A stretch of DNA of 10,514 bases. Source: Nitrospira sp. (lineage in GTDB: Bacteria > Nitrospirota > Nitrospiria > Nitrospirales > Nitrospiraceae). Every line of letters begins with the position of its first letter. Within the stretch, counting starts at the first letter, position 1. Of this stretch, positions 1 through 9,518 are shown in pieces. The notes under the pieces were generated by a model, which did not search any database, had not been told where the DNA came from, and saw only the letters and a program-made list of their open reading frames with translations. The stretch spans positions 1 to 10,514 of the forward strand of contig JAOUEB010000015.1 in NCBI GenBank assembly GCA_029858925.1, in the 5' to 3' direction. A program made the translations under genes and the position numbers.

Positions 1-273
1 GTAATCCATAAATCTACGATTCGAGGAGCCCGTCAAGCTGAGAATCGGCGCGCACGAAATCAGTCGACCATGAACAACGTAAAGACGGTGATTAAAAAAG
101 TCCAGTCCGCCGTGGCCGAGAAAAAGGCGGACGACGCCAAGACCTTCTTGCGCCAAGCCGTGTCGGCAATCGGGAAAGCCGCGACGAAAGGCGCGCTCAA
201 GCCCAACACCGCCTCCCGCCGCATTTCCCGCTTGACGCTGCATGTCAACGGCCTGTCTGCTTCCCGCTCCTGA
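1..273 (+). CDS. rpsT: 30S ribosomal protein S20, 5'-truncated by window edge
   Basis: S20 is a primary 16S rRNA-binding protein of the small ribosomal subunit. The frame is open from base 1 and gives 90 residues before the TGA at 271-273. The visible start, VIHKSTIRGARQAENRRARN, is the Lys/Arg-rich N-terminal helix of S20. It is followed by the family's helical core (VKTVIKKVQSAV, then KAATKGALKPNTASRRISRL). Family length is about 87-90, so only one or two codons (probably Met-Pro) are missing. An ATG at 70 lies inside the gene and would remove the conserved rRNA-binding helix, so it is not the start. Its 3' end overlaps the 3' end of holA on the opposite strand by 29 bp. Confidence 0.95.
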   Translation, partial: VIHKSTIRGARQAENRRARNQSTMNNVKTVIKKVQSAVAEKKADDAKTFLRQAVSAIGKAATKGALKPNTASRRISRLTLHVNGLSASRS

Positions 274-1354
274 TCGTCCGCACGTTTGATAACGTGCGGG
301 ATGCCGCCCGCCCCGATGGAACAGGGGGCCTGGAGGGTGGGACTGCAGTCGGCTTCTTCTCAGATTCACAGAGACGCAACAGCAGACGCTCCATCACGAT
401 CTTAGGGCGGCTGTTGGTACCGCCCTTAAGCTGGCCGTCGGCGTCGAGAAAGAGGCGCGAGGCCGTCTGGAGCTGCGCATCCGAAAACCTGCCCAGAAAC
501 GGCCTGACTTTCGTCGGGTCCATCCGTAAGGCTCTGGCTGCCTCCCCTTCGCGGCCTCCGACAGCCATCGTTTCTTTAACCTTCCAGAGGCGGCGATACT
601 GCCAGGCCAGCGAGCCCAGAATACGCAGCGGGGCTTCGCCCGCTTCCAGATTGCGCGCCAGGATCGAGAGGGCCTTCCCGCGATTGCCTTCGGCAATGGC
701 GAGCGTCAGATCGAACACCGAGGCGCCCGGCTCAATGCCTCGAAGGACGTAGACATCGGCAGCGGTCGCCGCACGGCCGGGCGGCACATAGGAGGCCAGT
801 TTTTCCAGCTCTCTGCGCAATCCATTGAGCGATCCACCGGCGGATTCTCTCAGCGCGTGGCCGGCCTGCTCCTCCAGCCTGATCCCAACCCTCCCTGCCT
901 CACGCGCGATCCATGGAATCAGCTGCGCCTCTCGTAGCGGTGAACAGTCGATCATGACGCTTGCGCGGCCCAACGCCTGAGAGAACTTCAACCGGCCATC
1001 CAGTTTCTGACTCAGAAATACCAGCGTGGTGGTCTCCACCGGAGCCTTCAGATAATCGAGCAGGGTTTCGGCTTCTTTCGCGGACAGCTTTTCCGCCCCC
1101 TTCACGACCACCAGCCGGCGCTCCGCGAAGGCCGGCATTTGGGAAGCGCAGCTTCGAATCTCTTCGCCGCTTGCTTCATCGCCATAGAACAAATCGTAAT
1201 TAAACTCGCCGCCCTCGCCAAGCACGACGGTCTTGAACACGGCCAGCGCGTGATCCCTCAGCAGATCTTCTTCTCCGACGACGAGGTACAGCGGCCCCGG
1301 CGCCTTCTCTTTCAGCGTGGCATCAAGTTGGTATGGGTTCAAGGTCACAGCCAT
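245..1354 (-). CDS. holA: DNA polymerase III subunit delta
   Basis: HolA is the delta subunit of the clamp-loader complex; it opens the beta sliding clamp so that it can be placed on DNA. The 369-residue product begins with the family's N-terminal AAA+-like domain (PLYLVVGEEDLLRDHAL, about residues 21-37, at the position of a degenerate nucleotide-binding loop) and continues through RRLVVVKGAEKL to the C-terminal collar domain (ILGSLAWQYRRLWKVKE, KGGTNSRPKIVMERLLLRL). The last ~39 residues are a Pro/Ser/Arg-rich tail beyond the usual ~340-residue body. This tail is encoded across the hairpin and into the opposite-strand rpsT. The gene starts 18 bases after the lptE stop, so co-transcription with leuS-lptE is likely. 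The upstream Shine-Dalgarno is weak (TGAG). Confidence 0.93.
   Translation of the reverse strand: MAVTLNPYQLDATLKEKAPGPLYLVVGEEDLLRDHALAVFKTVVLGEGGEFNYDLFYGDEASGEEIRSCASQMPAFAERRLVVVKGAEKLSAKEAETLLDYLKAPVETTTLVFLSQKLDGRLKFSQALGRASVMIDCSPLREAQLIPWIAREAGRVGIRLEEQAGHALRESAGGSLNGLRRELEKLASYVPPGRAATAADVYVLRGIEPGASVFDLTLAIAEGNRGKALSILARNLEAGEAPLRILGSLAWQYRRLWKVKETMAVGGREGEAARALRMDPTKVRPFLGRFSDAQLQTASRLFLDADGQLKGGTNSRPKIVMERLLLRLCESEKKPTAVPPSRPPVPSGRAASRTLSNVRTIRSGKQTGR
278..299. terminator. perfect 9-bp stem-loop at rpsT/holA convergence
   Basis: CCGCACGTT (278-286), loop TGAT, AACGTGCGG (291-299) form an uninterrupted 9-bp stem with a 4-base loop, starting 4 bases after the rpsT stop. It lacks a T-tract on either strand, so it is not a textbook intrinsic terminator. 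Its position between converging genes suggests a transcript 3' end or processing site for rpsT. On the minus strand it lies within the last codons of holA. Confidence 0.45.
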
Positions 1355-1372
1355 GTGTTTCGCTCAATAGAA

Positions 1373-1999
1373 CTATGGGAGAACCGGGGCCTCTGCCGGT
1401 GCAGCCGCTCGCTTGATGAGCCCGCCTGATTCGACGTACAAAAGAAAACGCGCGGCCACATCCGCCGCTGCGAAGCGGCCCGCCTGTTCCATCGCGCGAT
1501 TCTGCAAGGCGCGATTGAACTGGAGGTCTGGCGTGACATAGAACTCGGATGAGCCTCTGGCCAACTGCGACCACACGACCTTCTTTGTTCTAGCCTCCTC
1601 GATCTTGACCAGTATGACAACGTCGGCCCTGCTTTCCAACGTCGTGGTTTGGCTGAAACTCAGCGTCGGCACGCTCACCGATAGGATTTCTCCGGTCAAG
1701 ATGAAGTCCGCCGCCTCGGAATCCGGCACCACCTCCGCGCCGCTGCCTGATGAAAATTCATGGCGCAGGTAGTTGGTGTACCGTGTCTCCAGATTGGGCT
1801 CGAAGCTCTTATTCACCAACGACTGGATCGCCACGCGTGGCGCCGGCCCTTGCGAAACCGAGGGATTGGCGCCGCCGATGGTCGGACCGGCCCCCTCCAC
1901 ACGAAACTGATAGCCGCAGCCAGCCAGCCCGGATATGACCAGTGCTGAGACGAGAGTGCTGAGTATGGAAAGACCATGCAGCCTCCTGCCTTGGGTCAT
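1373..1999 (-). CDS. lptE: LPS-assembly lipoprotein LptE
   Basis: LptE is the outer-membrane lipoprotein that plugs the LptD barrel and helps place lipopolysaccharide on the cell surface. The 208-residue product has a basic N-terminus, a hydrophobic stretch and a lipobox LAGC (residues 25-28) giving an acylated Cys28, followed by GYQF; the CGYxF start is typical of mature LptE. The central part (YTNYLRHEF, TGEILSVSV, ESRADVVILVKIEEARTKKVVWSQ) matches the family's beta-strand/helix layout. I chose the ATG at 1999 over an in-frame ATG at 2032 because AGGAG sits 7 bases before it and the upstream codons are made of a 7-bp repeat. It lies between leuS (44-bp gap) and holA (17-bp gap), as in enterobacteria. 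The C-terminus is Ala/Pro-rich and low in complexity. Confidence 0.9.
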   Translation of the reverse strand: MTQGRRLHGLSILSTLVSALVISGLAGCGYQFRVEGAGPTIGGANPSVSQGPAPRVAIQSLVNKSFEPNLETRYTNYLRHEFSSGSGAEVVPDSEAADFILTGEILSVSVPTLSFSQTTTLESRADVVILVKIEEARTKKVVWSQLARGSSEFYVTPDLQFNRALQNRAMEQAGRFAAADVAARFLLYVESGGLIKRAAAPAEAPVLP

Positions 2000-2012
2000 C
2001 CTCTCACTCCTA
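2000..2012 (-). promoter_or_regulatory. Shine-Dalgarno deciding the lptE start
   Basis: On the minus strand, AGGAGTGAGAGG directly precedes the ATG at 1999. The AGGAG core with a 7-base spacer is the best ribosome binding site in this neighbourhood and supports the shorter lptE product. Confidence 0.65.
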
Positions 2013-2017
2013 TGAAT

Positions 2018-2040
2018 CTCAGCACTCAGCACTCAGCACT
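2018..2040. repeat. 7-bp tandem repeat (CTCAGCA)n between leuS and lptE
   Basis: Three full copies plus two bases of CTCAGCA, so that CTCAGCACT occurs at 2018, 2025 and 2032. Inverted copies (AGTGCTGAG) lie at 1941-1949 and 1955-1963 inside the 5' part of lptE, themselves 14 bp (two periods) apart. The tract fills about half of the leuS-lptE gap and lies just upstream of the lptE ribosome binding site. Confidence 0.85.
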
Positions 2041-2043
2041 TCC

Positions 2044-4479
<2,436 letters not shown>

Positions 4480-4521
4480 GGATCGTGCGCGGAGGGCGAT
4501 CGGCTCTCAGGTGAACGTGGG

Positions 4522-4551
4522 AATCTAACATAGACATCTCAGGCGCAACAA
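4522..4551 (-). promoter_or_regulatory. candidate leuS promoter
   Basis: Read on the minus strand, TTGTTG (4551-4546), an 18-bp spacer and TAGATT (4527-4522) preceded by TGT make a plausible sigma70-type promoter with an extended -10. Predicted start of transcription is near 4515, about 36 bases before the leuS ATG. The -35 is poor (3 of 6 to consensus). Confidence 0.4.
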
Positions 4552-4580
4552 GATTTGCAGGCCATGCCGGAGGCGCTCTT

Positions 4581-4589
4581 TGCTATACT
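4581..4589 (+). promoter_or_regulatory. extended -10 for the methyltransferase gene, near-leaderless
   Basis: TGCTATACT is a strong TG-extended -10 hexamer (TATACT, 5 of 6). It ends only 10 bases before the ATG at 4600, which puts the transcription start near 4596 and leaves a leader of roughly 4 bases. No -35 of quality is seen at the proper spacing. Confidence 0.6.
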
Positions 4590-4599
4590 GCGCGCAACG

Positions 4600-5223
4600 A
4601 TGGGATTCTATAGTCGGCACATCTTCCCGCGGCTCATGGATTGGGTGATGAGCAGCCAAGACTTTCAACGGCTGCGGACCGACCTGCTGCAAGACGCACG
4701 CGGCGAGGTCTTGGAAATCGGATTCGGGACTGGGCTCAACCTGGTTCACTATCCTGCGAGCATCTCGCGCCTCTCAATCGTGGATCCGGCAGATCTCCTG
4801 CCCAAGAGGGTCAGCGAACGGATCGCGACCGTCTCCTTTCCTGTCCAGGCCAAGCATGTGACGGCCGAGACCTTGCCCTATCCAGATCGGCGCTTTGACA
4901 CAGTCGTCAGCACCTGGACGCTGTGCACGATTCCTAATCCGGTGCAGGCATTGCGGGAGGTCTCACGGGTCCTCAAGCCGGAAGGCACATTGCTGTTTCT
5001 TGAGCATGGACGGAGCGACGATCACACGACCGCTGCTTGGCAGGATCGGTTGAATCCCATTCAAAACGTCATCGGCTGCGGGTGTCACCTGAACCGGCAG
5101 ATCGACCGGCTGATCACCCAAGCCGGTTTGAGAATTGCCGATCTGGATCGCTTTCTGCTGCCGGGCGTCCCCAGACTCGCCGGCGAGATGTACCGAGGGA
5201 GGGCAACGCCGTGCCCTGCGTGA
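4600..5223 (+). CDS. class I SAM-dependent methyltransferase
   Basis: Predicted to transfer a methyl group from S-adenosylmethionine; the substrate cannot be told from sequence. The 207-residue product shows motif I VLEIGFGTGLN (37-47), an acidic residue at the end of strand 2 in SIVDPAD (D62), motif II FDTVVSTWTLCTIP (99-112) and motif III VLKPEGTLLFLEH (124-136). The C-terminal part (GCGCHLNRQIDRLITQAG, then GEMYRG) resembles the UbiE/METTL7-like methyltransferase group often annotated only as methyltransferase-domain proteins. A TTG 15 codons upstream (4555) is in frame, but it precedes the -10 box at 4584-4589 and so would not be on the transcript; ATG 4600 is preferred. The stop codon abuts the ftsH stop. 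A single-gene unit, divergent from leuS. Confidence 0.85.
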   Translation: MGFYSRHIFPRLMDWVMSSQDFQRLRTDLLQDARGEVLEIGFGTGLNLVHYPASISRLSIVDPADLLPKRVSERIATVSFPVQAKHVTAETLPYPDRRFDTVVSTWTLCTIPNPVQALREVSRVLKPEGTLLFLEHGRSDDHTTAAWQDRLNPIQNVIGCGCHLNRQIDRLITQAGLRIADLDRFLLPGVPRLAGEMYRGRATPCPA

Positions 5224-7053
5224 TTAGCCGCCTTGGCCGGCAGGCTGTGCGGACGACTCCATCAAAATCTGATCAACATCCAGGGCATCCAGCACTTCCC
5301 TCTCTATCAGCGCCTCGGCCAGTGCCTTCAAGCCGGCCATGCGTTCCATCAACATGCGCTTGGTCCGTTCGTAATTCTCCATCACAACGTGCTTGATCTC
5401 CGAATCGATCTCCTGCGCCATCTGATCGCTGACATCCCGCCTGGCCGCTATGTCACGACCCAGAAAAACGGGGCTCCCCTGCTGCCCGAATGTCAGCGGC
5501 CCCAATTTGTCGCTCATCCCCCATTCACAGACCATCTTACGCGCCAGATCCGTAGCGCGCTCCAGATCATTGCCCGCACCGGTGGTGATATGTTGGAACA
5601 CAAGTTCTTCGGCGACCCGTCCGCCCATGAGCACCGCCAACCTATCGGACAAATACTCCTTCGAATAACTGTGCCGATCCTCGGTCGGTAACTGCATCGT
5701 GACACCCAAAGCCCGCCCCCGTGGAATGATCGTCACTTTATGCACAGGGTCCGCGCCCGGCAACAACTTCGCTATCAATGCGTGGCCCGCCTCATGGTAC
5801 GCCGTCACCCGTTTTTCCTCATCGGTGAGTATCATGCTCTTCCGTTCGGCGCCCATCAGAATCTTGTCCTTTGCCATCTCGAAATCCACCGCCTCCACTT
5901 GCTTCTTGTTCTGGCGAGCCGCCCACAATGCCGCCTCATTCACCAAGTTTTCCAAGTCGGCGCCGACAAATCCAGGAGTGCCGCGCGCGATCTGGTCCAG
6001 ATTTACATTGTCCGCTACCGGCACGCGCCTTGTGTGGACCTTGAGAATCTCCGTTCGCCCGCGGACATCGGGTCGATCCACCACGACTTGGCGATCGAAC
6101 CGGCCGGGACGCAGCAACGCCGGATCGAGGACATCAGGGCGATTGGTCGCCGCGACTAGAATGACCCCATCGGTCGTCTCAAACCCATCCATTTCGACGA
6201 GCAACTGATTGAGAGTCTGCTCCCTTTCATCATGGCCGCCCCCGAGTCCTGCGCCACGGAGCCGGCCGACCGCATCGATTTCATCGATAAAGATGATGCA
6301 GGGCGCATGCTTCTTCCCCTGTTCGAACAGATCCCGCACACGCGACGCCCCGACTCCCACGAACATTTCGACGAAATCGGATCCACTGATGCTGAAAAAT
6401 GGCACCCCCGCTTCGCCGGCCACGGCCTTTGCCAGCAATGTCTTACCCGTGCCTGGCGGACCCACCACCAACACCCCCTTGGGAATTCTGCCGCCAAGCT
6501 TCCGGAACTTCCCAGGATCTTTCAGGAACTCCACGATCTCCAGCACTTCTTCTTTCGCCTCGTCGACACCGGCCACATCGGCAAACGTGAACTTTTTACG
6601 ATCTTCCGTCAACATCCTGGCTCGGCTTTTCCCAAACGACAAGGCGCTATTGCCTCCGGCCTGCATCCGGCGCATGAAGAAGATCCACAGACCGAGAAAA
6701 AGGAGCACGGGAACCAATGCAATGAGAAAGCTGACATACCAGGGGCTTTCCTCGACCGGCTTTGCCTCGATCTGCACATTCTTCTCGCGCAGGACCTGGA
6801 CCAACTCAGGATAGTTCGCCGAATAGGTGCGGATACGGGTTTTATCCTTCAAGACCCCGCTAATGTGATTGCCTCGGATGGTGACCTGTTCAAGCGTGCC
6901 GTTGTCGACCCTCGCCATGAACTCACTGAACAGGATCGTTTCCTCCGGAGGGGGCGGAGTCACGCTGAACAGACTGAAAAGCAGCATCATAAACAGGCCA
7001 CCCACCACCCAAAACAACAGGTTTCTTACCCTGGGATTCTTGGCATTGCTCAT
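5224..7053 (-). CDS. ftsH: ATP-dependent zinc metalloprotease FtsH
   Basis: FtsH is a hexameric inner-membrane AAA+ protease that degrades misassembled membrane proteins and selected regulators. The 609-residue product has a first membrane helix (about 11-31), a periplasmic domain, a second helix (about 105-127), then the AAA+ module: Walker A GPPGTGKT (198-205), pore motif FVG (231-233), Walker B IIFIDE (253-258) and the second region of homology (302-321, arginine fingers in RPGRFDR). The peptidase has HEAGH (420-424), with Asp496 in GAGNDLER as third zinc ligand. All catalytic residues are present. Residue 265 is Leu in GRLRGAG, where Gln, His or another polar residue is usual. The start is supported by AAGGA six bases before the ATG. 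The gene appears to be transcribed on its own from a promoter in the gap upstream. Confidence 0.97.
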   Translation of the reverse strand: MSNAKNPRVRNLLFWVVGGLFMMLLFSLFSVTPPPPEETILFSEFMARVDNGTLEQVTIRGNHISGVLKDKTRIRTYSANYPELVQVLREKNVQIEAKPVEESPWYVSFLIALVPVLLFLGLWIFFMRRMQAGGNSALSFGKSRARMLTEDRKKFTFADVAGVDEAKEEVLEIVEFLKDPGKFRKLGGRIPKGVLVVGPPGTGKTLLAKAVAGEAGVPFFSISGSDFVEMFVGVGASRVRDLFEQGKKHAPCIIFIDEIDAVGRLRGAGLGGGHDEREQTLNQLLVEMDGFETTDGVILVAATNRPDVLDPALLRPGRFDRQVVVDRPDVRGRTEILKVHTRRVPVADNVNLDQIARGTPGFVGADLENLVNEAALWAARQNKKQVEAVDFEMAKDKILMGAERKSMILTDEEKRVTAYHEAGHALIAKLLPGADPVHKVTIIPRGRALGVTMQLPTEDRHSYSKEYLSDRLAVLMGGRVAEELVFQHITTGAGNDLERATDLARKMVCEWGMSDKLGPLTFGQQGSPVFLGRDIAARRDVSDQMAQEIDSEIKHVVMENYERTKRMLMERMAGLKALAEALIEREVLDALDVDQILMESSAQPAGQGG

Positions 7054-7122
7054 ACGTTTTCCTTAGCCCTCTCAGAATGAGTATTCACTCGATGGAACGG
7101 CACCGGTCCCTCTCTCCTGACG

Positions 7123-7131
7123 ATTATGCCA
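7123..7131 (-). promoter_or_regulatory. candidate extended -10 for ftsH
   Basis: On the minus strand TGGCATAAT is a TG-extended -10 (CATAAT, 5 of 6). The transcription start would be near 7116, giving a leader of about 63 bases before the ftsH ATG, which has its own AAGGA ribosome binding site. No good -35 and no clear heat-shock (sigma32-type) promoter is visible. Confidence 0.45.
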
Positions 7132-7152
7132 CATATTACCCTAACCGGATGA

Positions 7153-7182
7153 CCCCTGAGAGGGGACTAGGGAATCCCCTAG
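7153..7182. other. two adjacent stem-loops between the nucleotidase gene and ftsH
   Basis: CCCCT-GAG-AGGGG (7153-7165) and CTAGGG-AATC-CCCTAG (7167-7182) are perfect 5-bp and 6-bp hairpins one base apart. They lie after the stop of the HAD gene and just upstream of the candidate ftsH -10. They could end the HAD transcript (no T-tract, so not a classic terminator) or be operator half-sites for ftsH. Confidence 0.4.
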
Positions 7183-7229
7183 AATCAGCCCAAAAGGTCA
7201 CCAGGTACAAACCACAGCTCTTCGCGCTT

Positions 7230-7916
7230 CTATTCTGGTCGGATGACGGGATGACCATTAAGAAGCGGACAGAAGCCGGTGACCGAGAAAAATCGCGCAA
7301 GCGGCGTCGGCGGCAACTGCGAACTCGACTTGGCGCTGTGAATCAGGTGCGCCACACCGAATTGTTGCGCAGCCATCAAGCACCCTTCGTCATCGTCCAT
7401 GAAGAGCGCGCGCGCCGGATCAAAGCCCAGCAGGTGCCGGCACTTCGGCCAATACTCAGGCCGCATCTTGAGATAGCCGACTTCAAACGCGTCTACAATG
7501 CGATCGACGTGGCGATCAAGCCCGGTCTTGGCGGTTTTGATCGCGACCCCTGCCTCATGCGCGTTCGTGACGATCGTTACCCGTTTCCCCAATGCTCGAA
7601 GGTAGCGCAGGAATTCCTCGGCGCCCGGCAGAAACCCGATCATGTGATCCAGCTCCTTGTGCATGGCCACGACATCGAGCCCGACCCGATCGGTCCAGTA
7701 ATGAAGATCGGTCCAGGCCAACTCGCCTTCCACCGACCGATACATCGTCATCAAGCGGCTGCGCGATTCGTCGAACGACAGACCATGCAGCCTCGCATAC
7801 CGCCGTGGTAATTCCTCCTCAAAGAAGAAATTGTCGAAATGCCGGTCCAGCAACGTGCCGTCCATGTCGAGCAGGACGTCGTCGATTTGATTCCAAGAAA
7901 AGCCGTCAATCGTCAT
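7230..7916 (-). CDS. HAD-family hydrolase, YrfG-type GMP/IMP nucleotidase
   Basis: Likely a cytoplasmic magnesium-dependent 5'-nucleotidase removing phosphate from purine monophosphates. The 228-residue product has HAD motif I LLDMDGTLLD (nucleophile Asp17, acid/base Asp19), motif II in TIVTNAH (Thr117), motif III Lys150 in GYLKMRPEYW and motif IV FMDDDEG (Asp174-Asp175). The N-terminus (IDDVLLDMDGTLLDRHFDNF), the cap-region phrase LHYWTDRVGLD and TNAH resemble E. coli YrfG closely, which is the basis for the nucleotidase call; general HAD hydrolase is the safe fallback. The start at 7916 has only a weak GAGTG upstream; an ATG at 7930 is out of frame. It is divergent from der and separated from ftsH by 176 bp. 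Confidence 0.85.
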   Translation of the reverse strand: MTIDGFSWNQIDDVLLDMDGTLLDRHFDNFFFEEELPRRYARLHGLSFDESRSRLMTMYRSVEGELAWTDLHYWTDRVGLDVVAMHKELDHMIGFLPGAEEFLRYLRALGKRVTIVTNAHEAGVAIKTAKTGLDRHVDRIVDAFEVGYLKMRPEYWPKCRHLLGFDPARALFMDDDEGCLMAAQQFGVAHLIHSAKSSSQLPPTPLARFFSVTGFCPLLNGHPVIRPE

Positions 7917-7948
7917 CGATCACTCGTCATGCGTGAAAGAATTTTCTA

Positions 7949-7957
7949 AGTGTACCA
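7949..7957 (-). promoter_or_regulatory. candidate extended -10 for the HAD nucleotidase gene
   Basis: On the minus strand TGGTACACT (TG-extended TACACT) lies in the 131-bp divergent gap shared with der. The predicted start near 7942 gives a leader of about 26 bases. No convincing -35 was found, and no equally good promoter was found for der on the other strand. Confidence 0.35.
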
Positions 7958-8047
7958 CGACGCACCGCTTGTTTGTGGGCTTGCGTTCCTGTCATCATGT
8001 CAAACCTACAGCAGGTACGATCCTTTCTATCGCTTAACGGTTGACAC

Positions 8048-9454
8048 ATGACGAGTCGCAAATCTTCCACGTCCTCACCCCGCACGCCTGACCCCGCACG
8101 CGCGGCCTCTGCCCCCTCACCCCTCACCCCTCACGCCTCACCTCCCCTCGTGGCTATCATCGGCCGGCCGAATGTGGGCAAGTCCACGCTGTTCAACAAG
8201 ATCCTCGGCGTCAAGACCGCCATCGTCGATGACGTTCCAGGCGTCACGCGCGATCGCAACTATGCGGATACGACCTATCGGCAGCGGAAGTTCCGGCTGG
8301 TCGATACCGGAGGGCTTGATCTCTCGGCATCGGACGGGATGTTGGCGCTGATCCGACGGCAATCCGAGTTGGCGATTGCCGAAGCCGACATCCTGATTTT
8401 CCTGCTCGACGGCCGTTCGGGCTTGACGTCCTCCGATCATGAAGTCGTTCGGTTGTTGCGTAGCGTCACCAAACCGGTGTTCATAGCGATCAACAAAATC
8501 GATACCCCCAAGTCCGAACCCCTTGTTGCTGATTTTTATCAAATAGGGGTAGACGAGTTGTATCCCATCTCCGCCGAGCATGGCATCGGCGTGTCCGAAC
8601 TGCTGGATGCGTTCTATCCGCTGCTCCCGGCAGCCGATGAAACCAGCGAGCTGTCGCAACTGCCCCGCATTGCCGTGGTGGGCCGGCCCAATGTCGGCAA
8701 ATCCACGATGATCAATGCGCTGTTGGGAGAAGAGCGGGTGGTCGTGAGCGACATTCCCGGCACAACGCGCGATCCCATCGACTCGCTTGTGACGCATGCG
8801 GGCGCGCGGTACGTGTTCACCGATACGGCCGGCATCAGGCGGCGCGGGAGAATCGAACGCGGGATTGAAGGCTACAGCGTGCTGCGCTCGCTCCGCGCCA
8901 TCGGCCGCTCCGATGTAGCCGTGCTCGTGCTGGATGGAGAAGAAGGCGTAACGGAACAGGACACGAAAATCGCGGGGGCCATCCTCAAGCAAGGGCGCGC
9001 CTGTATTCTCTGGGTCAACAAGTGGGACCTTCGCCTGAGCGATGCCGAAGCCAGGAAAAGCTATGAACTCGAGCTCCACCGCCGCTTTCCCTTCCTGACC
9101 TGGGCTCCGGTGCTGTACGGTTCGGCGCTCAAGCCGGAGTCCGCCCGTACGGTGTTCGCCAAAATCGACGACGTGTACGCGATGTTTAGCAAGCGAATCC
9201 CCACCGGCGCCTTGAACAACTGGCTGCAAAACATCCTATTGGTTCATCCGTTGCCGGTCCGCAAAGGCAAGCCGGCGAAAGTGACGAAATCCGCGTTCAT
9301 CACCCAGGTGACGACGAAGCCGCCGGCCTTCGCCCTGTTCGTGGGCCATCCGGAAAACATCACGCCGTCGTATCTGCGGTATCTCGAAAACCAGCTGCGT
9401 GAGTCGCACGGGTTTACAGGAACCCCATTGCGCCTCCTCGTCAGAAAAAAATGA
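8048..9454 (+). CDS. der: ribosome-associated double-Era GTPase Der (EngA)
   Basis: Der is a tandem-domain GTPase needed for maturation of the 50S ribosomal subunit. In the longest frame (468 residues) the first G domain has GRPNVGKS (39-46), DTGG (86-89) and NKID (149-152); the second has GRPNVGKS (212-219), DTAG (259-262) and NKWD (324-327). A KH-like RNA-binding domain follows (about 375-468, ending TPLRLLVRKK). All GTP-binding motifs are intact. The first 34 residues are Ser/Pro/Thr/Ala-rich, unlike any Der core, and are encoded largely by a 7-bp tandem repeat. An in-frame GTG at 8150 would begin directly at VAIIGRPNVGKS and give 434 residues, close to the usual family length. Neither start has a clear Shine-Dalgarno, so the true start is unsettled. 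Confidence 0.95.
   Translation: MTSRKSSTSSPRTPDPARAASAPSPLTPHASPPLVAIIGRPNVGKSTLFNKILGVKTAIVDDVPGVTRDRNYADTTYRQRKFRLVDTGGLDLSASDGMLALIRRQSELAIAEADILIFLLDGRSGLTSSDHEVVRLLRSVTKPVFIAINKIDTPKSEPLVADFYQIGVDELYPISAEHGIGVSELLDAFYPLLPAADETSELSQLPRIAVVGRPNVGKSTMINALLGEERVVVSDIPGTTRDPIDSLVTHAGARYVFTDTAGIRRRGRIERGIEGYSVLRSLRAIGRSDVAVLVLDGEEGVTEQDTKIAGAILKQGRACILWVNKWDLRLSDAEARKSYELELHRRFPFLTWAPVLYGSALKPESARTVFAKIDDVYAMFSKRIPTGALNNWLQNILLVHPLPVRKGKPAKVTKSAFITQVTTKPPAFALFVGHPENITPSYLRYLENQLRESHGFTGTPLRLLVRKK
8073..8149. repeat. degenerate 7-bp tandem repeat tract at the 5' end of der
   Basis: Eleven consecutive 7-base units fill exactly 77 bp. The cleanest block is CCTCACC, CCTCACC, CCTCACG, CCTCACC at 8115-8142; earlier units are variants such as CCGCACG (8080 and 8094) and CCTGACC (8087). 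The tract ends immediately before the GTG codon at 8150 where Der homology begins. Confidence 0.8.
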
Positions 9455-9494
9455 CCGTCCACCGGCGCGCCTCCGCCTCAATCGCCTCATACCT

Positions 9495-9510
9495 CGGCGA
9501 TGCAACGCCG
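9495..9510 (+). terminator. weak stem-loop after der
   Basis: CGGCG-ATGCAA-CGCCG forms a 5-bp stem followed by ATTTC, 40 bases after the der stop. It is short and has no proper T-tract, so termination here is only possible. Confidence 0.25.
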
Positions 9511-9518
9511 ATTTCAAG

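Noticed and set aside
70..273. Short rpsT starting at the ATG at 70
   Set aside because: The same frame is open to base 1 and encodes the conserved S20 N-terminal helix, so this Met is internal.
6232..7080. 282-codon open frame antisense to ftsH
   Set aside because: Shadow of ftsH; the sense protein has all protease and AAA+ motifs.
7077..7811. 244-codon + frame across the HAD gene and its downstream gap
   Set aside because: The opposite strand encodes a HAD nucleotidase with motifs I-IV in order; the + product has no recognisable features.
8041..8046. Perfect TTGACA as a -35 box before der
   Set aside because: No acceptable -10 hexamer lies 16-18 bases downstream (that region reads TCTTCCAC), and it abuts the ATG at 8048.
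8073..8149. CRISPR-like array from the repeated units before der
   Set aside because: Units are 7 bp in direct tandem without spacers; this is a microsatellite-like tract, not a CRISPR array.
8138..9229. 363-codon open frame antisense to der
   Set aside because: The + strand encodes intact Der with both G domains; the antisense product shows no family features.
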